A stretch of DNA of 64,000 nucleotides from positions 37,498 to 101,497 of the forward strand of contig WGMF01000035.1 of assembly GCA_016125215.1 (NCBI GenBank). Reading direction: 5' to 3'. The position numbers and the translations under genes were made by a program. Below, in pieces: positions 17,012 to 26,755 of this stretch (positions are counted from its first letter, which is position 1; the number at the start of each line of letters is the position of its first letter). This DNA comes from Phycisphaera sp. (GTDB lineage: Bacteria; Planctomycetota; Phycisphaerae; Phycisphaerales; Phycisphaeraceae). Under the pieces are notes generated by a model. It saw only the letters and a list, made by a program, of their open reading frames with translations. It had not been told where the DNA came from and did not search any database.

Positions 17012-19006
17012 TCAGCCTTCGCTTTCACCGTGTGACGCGGCTTGGCTGATGGCGGCGAGGCGGGCATTGAGGTCCTGGTCGTCCAATGACAGTGCCTGGT
17101 GGTGGGGCATGAGGAACTCGCGGTCGCCCCACTTGTTTTCGAGCATGAGGTCGATGGCCTGGGTGATCTCTTCGACGAGGAAGGGTTTGCCCTGGACCTT
17201 GTTAAGGCCGCGCGCATCGACGAGGAACTTGCCACGGACGATGATGCGCAGTTGGCCGGTGTTGAGTTCGGGGATGAGCACTTTCTTGAATCGCTTGATG
17301 ACCTCGCCGAGGTTTTTGGGCAACGGGTTGAGGTAACGCAGGTGCGCCGCGGAGACCTTTTTGCCCTCGGCCCTTGCGCGGTCGACAGCCGTGGTGATCG
17401 TGCCGTAGGTCCCGCCCCATCCGAGGACGAGCAGATCGCCGGAGCGGTCGCCGTGGGGTTCGAGTGCGGGTACGTCGTCCGCGACACGGGCCACCTTTGC
17501 GGCGCGCAGTTCGGTCATAAGCTGGTGGTTCTCGTCGTCGTAACTGACGTTGCCCGTGATGTGGGCTTTTTCGAGGCCGCCGATGCGGTGTTGGAGTTCG
17601 GGCGTGCCGGGGATGGCCCAGGGACGGGCGAGTTTGTCGTCGCGGGTGTAGGTGTGGAAACCCTCGCTCTTGGTCGGGTGCTTGACCTCGAATTTATCCA
17701 ACGAGTCCGCCGACGGAACGCGCCACGGTTCGGACCCGTTGGCAAGATAACCGTCGGAGAGGATGAGCACGGGGAGCATGTGCTGCGTGGCAATGCGGAC
17801 GGCTTCGATGGCAATGTCGAAACAATCCGCCGGTGATTGCGGGGCAAGCACCACGAGCGGGCTGTCGCCGTTGCGTCCCCACAGGGCTTGCAAAAGGTCG
17901 GACTGCTCGGTCTTGGTGGGCAGGCCGGTCGAAGGTCCGCCGCGCTGGACGTTGACGACGATCAGCGGCAGCTCGGTCATGATGGCGAGGTTGAGGGCCT
18001 CGCTCTTGAGGCACAGGCCCGGGCCGGACGTGCCGGTGACGCCGATCTGACCCGCGTAGGCCACGCCAATGGTTGCCGCCATGGCGGCGATCTCGTCCTC
18101 AGCCTGGAAGGTTTTGACGCCGTAGTTTCTCATACCCGCGAGGGAGTGGAGGATGGTGCTCGCCGGCGTGATGGGGTAGCCACAGAAGATGATCTGTTTG
18201 TCGCAGAGCTTGCCCGCGGCGACGAGGCCGATCGCGATGGCTTCGTTGCCGGTGATCTTTCGGTACTTGCCGGAAGAGACCGCGGCCTTGCCGATGTGGT
18301 AGCGCGAGGCAAACATCTCGGTGGTTTCGCCGAAGTAGAAGCCGGCTCGCAGGGCCTTGATGTTGGCCTCGGCCACCTGCGGGAGTTTCTTCTTCTTGGC
18401 AAAGTAATCGGTGAGGTACTTCTCGGTCGTGTCGAGCGGCCGTTCGTAGAGCCAGTAGATCAGGCCCAGGGCGTACATGTTTTTGCAGCGTCCGATGTCC
18501 TTCGACCCCATGCCCGTGTCCTTGAGCGACTCGGCGTTGAGGCGGGTGATGGGGACCTTGTAGACCTGGAAGCGCTGCGTGTATTTTTCATCATCGAGCG
18601 GGTTGTAGCCCTCGGCGTAGCCGGCCTTGCGGAGGTTGACCTTCTCGAACTCGTCTTCGTTAACGACGACGATGCCGCCCTGCTCGACGTCTTCGATGTG
18701 GGCCTTGAAGGCGGCGGGGTTCATGGCAATCAGGGCGTTGACGCGGTCGCCGGGCGTGTGGATGTCGGTCGAGGCAAAGTTGATCTGGAAGCCCGAGACG
18801 CCGGCGACGGTGCCCGCGGGGGCGCGGATCTCAGCGGGGTAGTCGGGCAAGGTGGCCACGTCGTTGCCGACGATGGCGCTGGTGTCGGTGAACTGGGTGC
18901 CGGCCAATTGCATGCCGTCGCCCGAGTCGCCCGCAAAGCGGATGACCGCGGAGACGAGCGACTTCATGGGGCGCTGTTTGTTGACGGTGGAACCTTCGGG
19001 GGCCAT
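17012..19006 (-). CDS. korA: 2-oxoacid:ferredoxin oxidoreductase subunit alpha with fused gamma domain
   Basis: 664 residues from ATG 19006 (AGGA 9 nt upstream); the frame stays open 56 codons further without recognisable sequence. The N-terminal third is the gamma-type domain (FAGDSGDGMQLAGTQ, residues 24-38). The pyrimidine-binding alpha domain follows (GYPITPAS, FQAEDEIAAMAATIGVAYAG, TGTSGPGLCLKSEAL, QRGGPSTGLPTKTEQSDL), then the C-terminal domain (GWGGTYG, LNPLP). This gamma-alpha fusion is the standard KorA form of the two-subunit enzymes. It sits first in a korA-korB operon. Confidence 0.93.
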   Translation of the reverse strand: MAPEGSTVNKQRPMKSLVSAVIRFAGDSGDGMQLAGTQFTDTSAIVGNDVATLPDYPAEIRAPAGTVAGVSGFQINFASTDIHTPGDRVNALIAMNPAAFKAHIEDVEQGGIVVVNEDEFEKVNLRKAGYAEGYNPLDDEKYTQRFQVYKVPITRLNAESLKDTGMGSKDIGRCKNMYALGLIYWLYERPLDTTEKYLTDYFAKKKKLPQVAEANIKALRAGFYFGETTEMFASRYHIGKAAVSSGKYRKITGNEAIAIGLVAAGKLCDKQIIFCGYPITPASTILHSLAGMRNYGVKTFQAEDEIAAMAATIGVAYAGQIGVTGTSGPGLCLKSEALNLAIMTELPLIVVNVQRGGPSTGLPTKTEQSDLLQALWGRNGDSPLVVLAPQSPADCFDIAIEAVRIATQHMLPVLILSDGYLANGSEPWRVPSADSLDKFEVKHPTKSEGFHTYTRDDKLARPWAIPGTPELQHRIGGLEKAHITGNVSYDDENHQLMTELRAAKVARVADDVPALEPHGDRSGDLLVLGWGGTYGTITTAVDRARAEGKKVSAAHLRYLNPLPKNLGEVIKRFKKVLIPELNTGQLRIIVRGKFLVDARGLNKVQGKPFLVEEITQAIDLMLENKWGDREFLMPHHQALSLDDQDLNARLAAISQAASHGESEG

Positions 19007-19454
19007 GTGCGGGGTCCTGTGATCGTGTGGGGGTGGTCGATTCAACTCAAAGGGGATCGCTCTAATTATTCGAGGCTGCGGGCGTGTCGGCCCGGTTGTC
19101 TGTCCTATTCTATTTCGGTCATCATCGCCTATCCATGTGAAGACCCACTCACCGCGACGAAGGTCACGGTTCAATACATTGACTTATCCACATCGGTCTT
19201 CTCCGCCGGGGCTGGGGGGTGGGTGGAACATTTTATCGGTTTCCAGCGTAGTGGCAACGTAACACACCCAACGCACACCGGAACGGTCAAGACGGCGAGC
19301 TATAATCGGTCCTGACCCCCAGTCCCCCGGACCCCCGGAAACTGGAAGCCCAAAGCCCGGTCCACCGCATCCCCCCGACGGATTATTTGGTGACTTGACC
19401 TTCCAACCCACGATAAATTCAGCACGCACGTTCAAAAAGCAAACAGAGTCCTTT
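19007..19454. other. Intergenic region between divergent korA and lipoprotein gene
   Basis: 448 nt separating two divergent genes, so it must hold both promoters. I see no convincing ORF, tRNA or repeat. A C-rich tract lies near 19315-19380. No promoter can be assigned with confidence. Confidence 0.5.
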
Positions 19455-20072
19455 ATGCCTGCCAAACACACATCCACACTCCTGATGGCTGCTTTTCTGG
19501 GCTTGGCGTCCTGTGGAGACGACAGCGTCAAGACCTACCGGGCACCCTCCGAACTTGCCCAATCCCCGGCTGTCACCCAATCCACGCCAAACACCGCCCC
19601 CGTCGATTCGCCCGTAACCCGGGCTGAGCCCTCCTCATCACCCATCACGTGGACCCTGCCCGGCGGCTGGGTCGAGGAATCCAACCCCGCCCCGCCGCGA
19701 CTGGCGACCATCACCATCACCGAAGATGAACGCAAGGCGGAGTTGGCGGTCACTCGATTCCCCTCGGGTATGGACCTCGTCCAGAACCTCAACCGCTGGC
19801 GTGGCCAATTCTCCCTGCCCGCCATCCAGAGCACGAGCGAGCAGCCCGGCACGCAAGTCCACATCGCCGACGGCAGCCCCGCGACGATCTATAAGTTCGA
19901 GTCCGACACCTCCGCGTCCTTTGCCCCCGACGACGATCCGACGGGACTCGTGGCCATCATCCCCCACGACGGCCTGGAGTATTACCTCAAGCTCACCGGC
20001 CCCCGGAAGCTCGTGAACACGCAAGAAGAAAACTTCCGGGGGTTCGTGGGGTCGGTGAAGTTTTCCCAGTAA
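19455..20072 (+). CDS. Small secreted lipoprotein, function unknown
   Basis: 205 residues from ATG 19455 (a 20-codon upstream extension is open but would bury the signal). The N-terminus is a lipoprotein signal with lipobox LGLASC followed by GDD, which favours retention at a membrane. After a Ser/Pro/Thr-rich linker comes a compact domain (WTLPGGWVEE, GMDLVQNLNRWRGQFSL, FRGFVGSVKF) found upstream of cytochrome c assembly genes in other planctomycetes, as far as I recall. It ends 6 nt before the resB-like gene, so they form one transcription unit, and a role around the same membrane complex is possible but unproven. Confidence 0.75.
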   Translation: MPAKHTSTLLMAAFLGLASCGDDSVKTYRAPSELAQSPAVTQSTPNTAPVDSPVTRAEPSSSPITWTLPGGWVEESNPAPPRLATITITEDERKAELAVTRFPSGMDLVQNLNRWRGQFSLPAIQSTSEQPGTQVHIADGSPATIYKFESDTSASFAPDDDPTGLVAIIPHDGLEYYLKLTGPRKLVNTQEENFRGFVGSVKFSQ

Positions 20073-20078
20073 CACGCG

Positions 20079-21287
20079 ATGCAGGCGATACGCACACTCC
20101 TCAAACCCGTGGCCTCGCTCCGCCTGACCGTCGCGCTGTTCGTCGCGGCGATGGCGCTGGTCTTTGCCGGCACGCTCGCACAGATGCACCGCGATATCCA
20201 CTCGGTGCTCAACGACTACTTCCACACCTTCTTCATCCGCATCCACGGCTCGTGGACACCGATCCCCGGCGGGTACACCATCGGCGGACTGCTCCTGGTC
20301 AACCTCATCGCCGCCCACACCGTACGATTCAAAATCACCCGAAAACGCGCGGGCATCATCATGGTCCACCTCGGGCTGATCGTGCTGCTGCTCTCCGAAC
20401 TCGTCACCAGTCTCTTTGCCGTCGAATCGCAGATGGCCATCCGGGAAGGGTCGTGGGTCAACTACAGCGAAGACTTCCGCGAACTCGAATTGGCCTTCAC
20501 CACGCCCGACGACGAGCCGGGCCTGGACCTGGTCAACGTCATCCCGCACACACTGCTCCGCCGGGGCAAGCCGATCCGCGTGCCCGATTCGCCTTTGGAA
20601 GTCTCGCTCGTCCGTTGGCTGCCCAATGCCCGCATCCTCGGCCCGATGCAGATGGGCAACCGGCCCAAGCCCGCGACCCAAGGCTTCGGCAAGCAGATCG
20701 GCGTCGACCTGATCCCCCCCGTCACCGAAGCGGGCAAGATCAACTCCCCCGCCGCTGTCGTTGAACTGCGTCACACCCAAACCGGCGAAGAGCTCGGCTC
20801 GTGGCTCGTCACCATGGAACTGTTGCCCCAGGAAATTACCGTCGGCAACAGGACGTGGCACGTCGCGCTGCGCCCACGCCGGGACTACAAGCCCTACGCG
20901 ATCCAGCTCATCGACTTCAAGCACGACCGTTACCAGGGCATCGACACGCCGCGGTCGTTCTCAAGCAAGGTCCGCATCATCGACGACCGCGACGGGACCA
21001 ACCGTGAAGCGGTCATCTGGATGAACCACCCGCTGCGCTACGAGGGCGAGACCTTCTACCAGGCCAGCTACGACGCGGCCACCGAACAGACGAGCATCCT
21101 CCAGGTCGTGCGCAACCCCAACACGCTGACCACCTACATCCCCGACGCGATGTTGGCTCTTATTCCCGGGGTGCTCGTGCCGTTCGTCACGACCGTGCCG
21201 GGCATGGCGCTGTGCCTCGTGACGGTCGGGCTGTGTATCCACTTCGGGGTCATGCTCGGGACGTTCGTCAGCAAGGAGGGGGTGTGA
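20079..21287 (+). CDS. resB: ResB-like cytochrome c biogenesis protein
   Basis: 402 residues. Three transmembrane segments occur near the N-terminus (about 13-33, 65-83, 92-115) and one pair near the C-terminus (about 352-395), with a long periplasmic domain between them, the ResB/Ccs1 layout. The periplasmic part carries WMNHPLRYEGETFYQASY, a strongly conserved ResB-type segment. ResB works with CcsA to deliver heme and attach it to CxxCH apocytochromes (system II). Its stop overlaps the start of the ccsA-like gene by one base (TGATG), so translation is coupled. The symbol is by family; Ccs1 is a synonym. Confidence 0.88.
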   Translation: MQAIRTLLKPVASLRLTVALFVAAMALVFAGTLAQMHRDIHSVLNDYFHTFFIRIHGSWTPIPGGYTIGGLLLVNLIAAHTVRFKITRKRAGIIMVHLGLIVLLLSELVTSLFAVESQMAIREGSWVNYSEDFRELELAFTTPDDEPGLDLVNVIPHTLLRRGKPIRVPDSPLEVSLVRWLPNARILGPMQMGNRPKPATQGFGKQIGVDLIPPVTEAGKINSPAAVVELRHTQTGEELGSWLVTMELLPQEITVGNRTWHVALRPRRDYKPYAIQLIDFKHDRYQGIDTPRSFSSKVRIIDDRDGTNREAVIWMNHPLRYEGETFYQASYDAATEQTSILQVVRNPNTLTTYIPDAMLALIPGVLVPFVTTVPGMALCLVTVGLCIHFGVMLGTFVSKEGV

Positions 21288-22987
21288 TGAATTGGCTCGA
21301 GCGCATGTTCCCGGTTGTCGTGTGCGTGGCGATGCTGCTTGGCTTGGCCGGCGCGATGAGGCCGCGACAAGACCCCGGCCCGATGGACCTCGAAGCCTTG
21401 TCTCAAATCCCCGTCATGCACGAGGGGCGGGTCAAGCCCATCGAAGCGGTCGCACGCGGCACGCTCTCGGTCCTCCGCGCCAGGCAGAGCATCCGCACCG
21501 ACCGGGGAGAGATTTCCGCGGTTCACTGGATGCTCGACGTGCTCACGCAACAACCCGTGGCTGACGACTACCCCGTCTTCCGCATCGACGACCCCAACAT
21601 CAAATACCTGCTCGACCCCGGGGACCTCGACCAGAAATATTTTTCCTACAACGAAATCACCGCCCACCGCGAGAACCTGCTCAAGCAATTCGACCAGGCC
21701 AACGCCACCCCGGCTGAAAACCGATCGACCCTGCAACGCAAACTCATGACCCTGAGCCAGAACGTCTCACGCTACATGGCGCTGGCGCAGTACGAGAGCA
21801 TCCTCCCCATCCCGCCCGTCGGCAACAAACCCAGCGACACCTGGCGCACGCTCGACCAGACTATCCAATCCGTCCGCTTAGGCGAAAAAACACCCGAAGC
21901 GCTGGGCTATCTGAGCACCATCCTCAGTGCCTACCGCGAGCACAACGCCGAGCAGTTCAACCACGCGGTGCATGGCTACCTCACTTATCTCCGCGGCGTC
22001 CTGCCCGAATCGCAGTTGCACAAGTCTCGCTTCGAGGCGCTCTACCTCCAGGCCTCGCCCTTCTACTGGAGCTCGATCGCCTACGTCTTCTCGGCCCTGC
22101 TCGTGCTCGTGGGATACCTCGTCTGGCGAAAGCCCCTGCTCGAAACCGCCTGGCTCGTCGCTCTGGTCACACTCGGCCTGCACGCGGCCGCCATCGGCGC
22201 TCGCATGTATATCCACGGCAGGCCGCCCGTCACCAACCTCTACGCCTCGGCGGTCTTCGTCGGCTTCATCACCGTCGCCCTCGGTCTGTTCATCGAGTTC
22301 TTCCACCGCAACGGCATCGGCTCGCTCGTGGCAGGCATCACGGGGTTCCTCTCGCTCGTCATTGCCCACAACCTCTCGACCGGCGAAACCATGGAAGCCA
22401 TGCGCGCGGTGCTCAACAACAACTTCTGGCTGGCCACGCACGTCGTCGTCATCACCATGGGCTACGGCGCCACCTTCCTCGCCGGGTTCATCTCCATCCT
22501 CTACATCATTGGCGTCTGGGTCACGTTCGGCCAACTCTCGCCGGAGGTCCGCAAGGCCGTGACACGCATGGTCTACGGCACCGTCTGTTTTGCGCTCTTG
22601 CTCTCGTTCGTCGGCACGGTGCTCGGGGGCATCTGGGCTGACCAGTCCTGGGGACGCTTCTGGGGATGGGACCCCAAGGAAAACGGCGCCCTGCTCATCG
22701 TCCTGTGGAACGCCCTGATCCTCCACGCACGATGGGGCGGCATGGTCAAAGAACGCGGTGTCCACGTCCTGGCTGTCGGCGGGAACATCGTCACCGCCTG
22801 GTCGTGGTTCGGCGTCAACATGCTCGGCGTCGGCCTGCACTCATACGGCTTCATGGACAAGGCGCTGAGCTACCTCGTGCTCTTTGCCCTCAGCCAGGTC
22901 GTGCTCATGGTGATGGGCCTCTTCGCACCGGCGTGGAACGTGTCATCAAAAGCCGGCGCCTCGGCGACGGTGACGACGAGCACTTGA
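21287..22987 (+). CDS. ccsA: CcsA-like heme-handling cytochrome c assembly protein
   Basis: 566 residues from ATG 21287, with AGGAGGGGG directly upstream, overlapping the resB stop. The N-terminal 260 residues are a periplasmic domain after one membrane anchor; the C-terminal half has about eight membrane helices and the WWD-type heme signature (GGIWADQSWGRFWGWDPKE). CcsA/CcsB proteins of system II export heme and ligate it to apocytochrome c at the outer face of the inner membrane. The extended N-terminal domain is longer than in chloroplast CcsA and is seen in Bacteroidota/Planctomycetota types. Matches the need of the c-type cytochrome encoded at 31.6-33.1 kb. Confidence 0.9.
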   Translation: MNWLERMFPVVVCVAMLLGLAGAMRPRQDPGPMDLEALSQIPVMHEGRVKPIEAVARGTLSVLRARQSIRTDRGEISAVHWMLDVLTQQPVADDYPVFRIDDPNIKYLLDPGDLDQKYFSYNEITAHRENLLKQFDQANATPAENRSTLQRKLMTLSQNVSRYMALAQYESILPIPPVGNKPSDTWRTLDQTIQSVRLGEKTPEALGYLSTILSAYREHNAEQFNHAVHGYLTYLRGVLPESQLHKSRFEALYLQASPFYWSSIAYVFSALLVLVGYLVWRKPLLETAWLVALVTLGLHAAAIGARMYIHGRPPVTNLYASAVFVGFITVALGLFIEFFHRNGIGSLVAGITGFLSLVIAHNLSTGETMEAMRAVLNNNFWLATHVVVITMGYGATFLAGFISILYIIGVWVTFGQLSPEVRKAVTRMVYGTVCFALLLSFVGTVLGGIWADQSWGRFWGWDPKENGALLIVLWNALILHARWGGMVKERGVHVLAVGGNIVTAWSWFGVNMLGVGLHSYGFMDKALSYLVLFALSQVVLMVMGLFAPAWNVSSKAGASATVTTST

Positions 22988-23007
22988 AGACAGCGAAGGG
23001 GAATGAC

Positions 23008-23189
23008 CCGCAGACTACGCAGATGCCGCAGATTTCAAGGCAGATTGGAAGAGAAATAATTTAACCACCGAGACACCGAGGACACCGAGAGGAACTCAGT
23101 AGCGACTCCATGACTGACTCGGTGATCTCGGTGTCTCGGTGGCCCAATTTTCTCTGTCTTGAAATCTGCGTCATCTGCGAAATCTGCGG
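23008..23189. repeat. Large two-level inverted repeat (word-array palindrome 1)
   Basis: An imperfect palindrome of about 180 nt. Outer arms 23008-23039 and 23158-23189 agree at about 28 of 32 positions and consist of three 9-nt words of the type CGCAGATNN. Inner arms 23065-23089 and 23118-23142 agree at 23 of 25 and consist of three 9-nt CACCGAGNN words. It fills the space between the ccsA-like gene and the glycosylase gene. No encoded protein or transposase is associated. Confidence 0.85.
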
Positions 23190-23230
23190 ATACTCTTCTC
23201 AACGTGAATGCTGTTGCAAACAGACCCACC

Positions 23231-23851
23231 ATGAACCTCCGCCTGCCGCGCGGGTTCTATCGGCGTGACCCCGTCACCGTGGCCAGGGGGCTGCTGGGGC
23301 AACAACTCGTGCGGGTGTTCAAGGGACAACGACTTGCGGGCATCATCGTCGAGACGGAGGCCTACCTCGGCGTGATCGACCGCGCAGCCCACACGTTCAA
23401 CGGCAGACGCACACCGCGCAATGAAGCGATGTACGCCGACGGGGGCACGGCCTATGTCTATTTCACCTACGGCTTGCACCACTGCTTCAACGTCGTGTGC
23501 GGCAAGATCAACAATCCCCTCGCGGTGCTCGTGCGGGCGCTCGAACCGGTCGAGGGGATCGACGTGATGAAACGCCACCGCCGCGCGGCAAAACGACGGA
23601 CCGACCTGTGCTCCGGGCCGGCTAAACTCTGTGAGGCGCTGGCCATCGACAGGTCGTTCAATACCACGGACATGGTTGAAAGCAAGACGCTCTTCATCGA
23701 GCAAACCCGCGCCCGGTCGCTGCCCGCAAAATCCATCACCGTGACGCCCCGTATCGGGATCGGTTACGCTCGGGAGTGGGCGGACAAGCCGTTGCGCTTT
23801 GTGATTATCAACCACCCCCACGCAAGCAGGCCCCCTGTTAAACACCCATGA
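23231..23851 (+). CDS. mpg: 3-methyladenine DNA glycosylase (AAG/MPG family)
   Basis: 206 residues from ATG 23231, matching family length; the frame is open upstream but runs into the palindrome. IVETEAYLG (39-47) contains the catalytic Glu, and the family segments RTPRNEAMYADGG, AYVYFTYGLHHCFNVV and GPAKLCEAL follow. The enzyme excises alkylated purines such as 3-methyladenine and starts base excision repair. The stop overlaps the start of the next gene (ATGA), so the two are translationally coupled. Confidence 0.93.
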   Translation: MNLRLPRGFYRRDPVTVARGLLGQQLVRVFKGQRLAGIIVETEAYLGVIDRAAHTFNGRRTPRNEAMYADGGTAYVYFTYGLHHCFNVVCGKINNPLAVLVRALEPVEGIDVMKRHRRAAKRRTDLCSGPAKLCEALAIDRSFNTTDMVESKTLFIEQTRARSLPAKSITVTPRIGIGYAREWADKPLRFVIINHPHASRPPVKHP

Positions 23852-24594
23852 GCTTCCCCGAAGACTGGCCAGAACACGAACTGGGCAACACCGGCTTGAC
23901 CGTCGGTCCCTTCGCGTTGCGCCTGCCTTTTTTCGCTCAATCGCACTCGCCGCCAAAGAGCAACACGCTTGTGGTCGTCACGCCCGGCGACAGCGAAGAC
24001 CTGCTCATGCAAACCGCTCCGCGGATCACCCGGATGCCTGTGATGCTCTGCGTCGGCGAACCCGCGTTTGCCCGGCGGCTGCGCGGCGATATCGAACAAA
24101 GGCTCTCGAGCCTCGGGCGTTCACACGTCGATATCCTCACCCTCCAGGTCACCGACCCCGCGGAGCTTAAATCCGGCGGCGCGCTGCAGACGCTCTTCGA
24201 CCTGCGTTCGGCCGGTATCGCGGAACATCTGGGGCTTTATTGCGGTGACGTGCGCGGCGCGGAGTGGTTAGCCCTCAACACCGCCGTGCGCGTGATCGCC
24301 ACGCCTTACAACCTGTTAGATCAATCGGCTGACTACCGCATGATCGACGCCGCCCACGAGCACGGCCACGCAGTGATTGCGCTGTCCCTCGAAGGTAAAC
24401 AGCCCCACGACACCTCTGAAGCGGTCGCGTTCGCCCTGGCCACACGCCACCGCGCCCTGCCTGTGCTTGATGCAACGCCCGACCATAACTCACAGCCGAT
24501 GGACGATGACACGCTGCGTCAAGCCCGAGAAACCTATCGCCGAGCCCACCCCGCGCCCGACCCCCTTCCACGCAGTAAACCCCCGGAAGAATAG
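23848..24594 (+). CDS. Aldo/keto-reductase-like protein, catalytic residues unclear
   Basis: 248 residues. The opening LGNTGLTVGPFALR and later DIEQRLSSLGRSHVDILTLQ, GIAEHLGLYCGD and VIATPYNLLDQSA match the order of conserved stretches in aldo/keto reductases. It is shorter than typical members (about 280-330 residues), and I do not see the usual catalytic Asp-Tyr-Lys-His set clearly, especially the GTA/DTA-Y motif. It may be a divergent or non-catalytic member. Its ATG overlaps the stop of the glycosylase gene. Function unknown. Confidence 0.65.
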   Translation: MSFPEDWPEHELGNTGLTVGPFALRLPFFAQSHSPPKSNTLVVVTPGDSEDLLMQTAPRITRMPVMLCVGEPAFARRLRGDIEQRLSSLGRSHVDILTLQVTDPAELKSGGALQTLFDLRSAGIAEHLGLYCGDVRGAEWLALNTAVRVIATPYNLLDQSADYRMIDAAHEHGHAVIALSLEGKQPHDTSEAVAFALATRHRALPVLDATPDHNSQPMDDDTLRQARETYRRAHPAPDPLPRSKPPEE

Positions 24595-24612
24595 AGCAAC
24601 CGGCTTCAATAA

Positions 24613-24642
24613 ACTCCCCTCCCTCTGAAGAAGGAGGGGAGT
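24613..24642. terminator. Hairpin terminator, C/G-rich repeat family
   Basis: A perfect 10-bp stem (24613-24622 with 24633-24642) with a 10-nt loop lies between converging genes and is flanked by AATAA and TAAAAA, so it can end transcripts from both sides. The same CTCCCCTCC...GGAGGGGAG core recurs at 30412-30518, indicating a dispersed repeat. Confidence 0.7.
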
Positions 24643-24685
24643 AAAAATGATTCCAGACGCTCTAATTCAAAACCACTACCGACGA

Positions 24686-26677
24686 TCACATCGGCTGACC
24701 GTTGGGGAAGTAGCGATCAAGGATCGCCTGCACCCGTGCACGGACCTTGGCTGCGTAGGCTTCGTCGTAATCATTCCACCGCGCAGCGTGGTTGCGTTCG
24801 GTAGTGAAGCCTTTTTCGCTCGGCTCCTTGCCCCACCACTTGAGGGTAAACTCGCGGAAAGCGGCGTTGTCTTTAGGGATCAGGCTCTGGTACTTGACTA
24901 ACAGGTTGTAAACCTTGTCCGAGGGTTTGAGGCCCGCGGCCTTGATGTCGGCGTCGGACTTTTCGTTGTCCTGCGTGGCGATACCCCAGAACGCGATGAG
25001 TGGTCGGAGGTCGGCACCCGCCGCCTGCGACAAGCGGAGCGTGTATTCATCGGTGTCCTTTGTGTCGCGCGGCCAGGGCTTGGAGTCCATGTCGTCCTGG
25101 TTGGCCATGTGCCAGAACTTGCCCAGCGCGTCCCAGCCGAACAGCCGGGCTATGTCGACGAACTTGGCGTGGCCCTTGGGCTGGTACTGCCTCTCATACC
25201 CGAGCATGCCCGTACCGTCGAGGAAGTGGTCGCACACCATCCATTCCACCGCGGTGGATTCGAGCGTGACGAAATCATTGTTGATCGTCAGGGACCGTCG
25301 GAACGATTCGTTGAGTTCAACGCCCCAGCCCCTGCACAGCACGGGGACATACAGCAGGTTCACCGCGGACTCGCGGTCGCCTTCGTACTTGGGGAAGAGC
25401 ATGCCGTGGCCCAACTCGTGGAACTCGTAACTGTGGGCGAACTGCGGGCCACGCACGAGGTGGTTGTCGTGGTACCCACCGTAGTCTTTTGTCGGGTCGT
25501 ACCCACGGTTGACGCCGGGGTAGCCGGGGTGGAAGGCGCTGCCGCGCAACTGGAGGTCGACCTGGGCGTAGAGCGTTTCACGGCCGTACTGGTGCGGCCG
25601 GCCCATGAGGTCGTTGACGATGTCCATTGACTTGTCCCAGTCTTCCATGAGTTTGTCGGGGTCGTCGAGTTTGTAGACCCAGCTCGTGGGCACCTGCATC
25701 ATGAACTTGTCGGACTGGAAGTCAGCCCACGGGGCCTTGCGGTTGCGTTCGACGTCACGCCATTGTTCGAGCGTGGTCTTGTCGAAGCTCTTCCACGAGA
25801 AATAGGGCGACCGGGCGACGTTGCGGACAGTGACCTCCACGACACCCGCGTCGGCCTTGAGGGGGACTTCGATGTAGATGCCCCCGCCCAGCGGGTTGGC
25901 GACTTTCGTTTCGATGCTCGTGATGTCATACACCGTTGAGACACGGTGCAGGCGCAACACACGGGGTTTATTGCTCAGGTCCCACGAGTGCGCCCCGACA
26001 CGCACCTGGTAGCCCTTGTTCACAAGCGACTCGGGCACGGTCACGGTCGCAATCGTTCCCGGCACGAGGTACGCCCCGGTCGGCTTGCGTGCGGGCAACT
26101 CCGCGCCGAGGATCGGCGCGCCCCAGGTCTCGGGGTAGCTGCCGTTGATCTTGACGGTGTAAGGCTCGGCTTCGATGGGGGCTTCGACCTTGCCGGGGAA
26201 GAGGTCGGCACACGCAAACCGCTGCCCGTCGAGCGCATGGCTGAACCTTTCGAGGCACGCGGGGTTGTAGGCTTCGTCCACGAGGTCCTGCATGACCCAG
26301 AAAATCGCCCAGTGGATTTCGTCGCCCGCCTCCCGGCGTTTGGTGCTCAGGTTCTTGTAACCCACCCAGAGCGGGCTGAACCTGGTGTCATAAGTCTGCA
26401 CGAGGTCGAAACAGGCCGTTATCAATTCTGCGCTGCGACCGATTTGATTCTTGTTGTCGTTGAGGGTCTTCGTGCAGGCGATGATCTGTTCGGGGGTCAA
26501 CTCGCTTGTGCCGAGGATATGGGCCTTGAGCGAGGCCAGCGCGGCGGTGGCGTCCGCAACCTTTGCAGGATCGGCGGGCGGGGTGGGTTGGGCGTGGAGA
26601 ACCGAAGCGCTGAAAAGGATCACGCAGAGCAGCGCAAAGAGCGACTCACACGGGCGTGTATGGATCGAGCGTTTCAT
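24686..26677 (-). CDS. Secreted M60-like (enhancin-type) zinc peptidase
   Basis: 663 residues with a signal peptide ending at LHAQ (residue 30). A beta-rich domain (about 165-290) precedes the catalytic domain, which holds the zinc motif HELGH (420-424) and a downstream Glu436, matching the gluzincin pattern of peptidase M60/PF13402. Members cleave mucin-like glycoproteins and similar surface proteins. GGAG lies close to the ATG. The substrate in this organism is unknown. It is separated from its neighbours by a terminator on one side and a short gap on the other, so it is probably monocistronic. Confidence 0.85.
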   Translation of the reverse strand: MKRSIHTRPCESLFALLCVILFSASVLHAQPTPPADPAKVADATAALASLKAHILGTSELTPEQIIACTKTLNDNKNQIGRSAELITACFDLVQTYDTRFSPLWVGYKNLSTKRREAGDEIHWAIFWVMQDLVDEAYNPACLERFSHALDGQRFACADLFPGKVEAPIEAEPYTVKINGSYPETWGAPILGAELPARKPTGAYLVPGTIATVTVPESLVNKGYQVRVGAHSWDLSNKPRVLRLHRVSTVYDITSIETKVANPLGGGIYIEVPLKADAGVVEVTVRNVARSPYFSWKSFDKTTLEQWRDVERNRKAPWADFQSDKFMMQVPTSWVYKLDDPDKLMEDWDKSMDIVNDLMGRPHQYGRETLYAQVDLQLRGSAFHPGYPGVNRGYDPTKDYGGYHDNHLVRGPQFAHSYEFHELGHGMLFPKYEGDRESAVNLLYVPVLCRGWGVELNESFRRSLTINNDFVTLESTAVEWMVCDHFLDGTGMLGYERQYQPKGHAKFVDIARLFGWDALGKFWHMANQDDMDSKPWPRDTKDTDEYTLRLSQAAGADLRPLIAFWGIATQDNEKSDADIKAAGLKPSDKVYNLLVKYQSLIPKDNAAFREFTLKWWGKEPSEKGFTTERNHAARWNDYDEAYAAKVRARVQAILDRYFPNGQPM

Positions 26678-26755
26678 AGGGTCTCCGGGTTACGGTCGTT
26701 GCGTGGGCCATCCCAAAGCGTACGCTCAGGACTGACGGCGGTCTAAACCCTTGAT

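Noticed and set aside
17837..19315. 492-codon plus-strand open frame opposite korA
   Set aside because: It is the antisense of a strongly supported gene; long antisense frames are expected in GC-rich coding DNA. It has no family resemblance.
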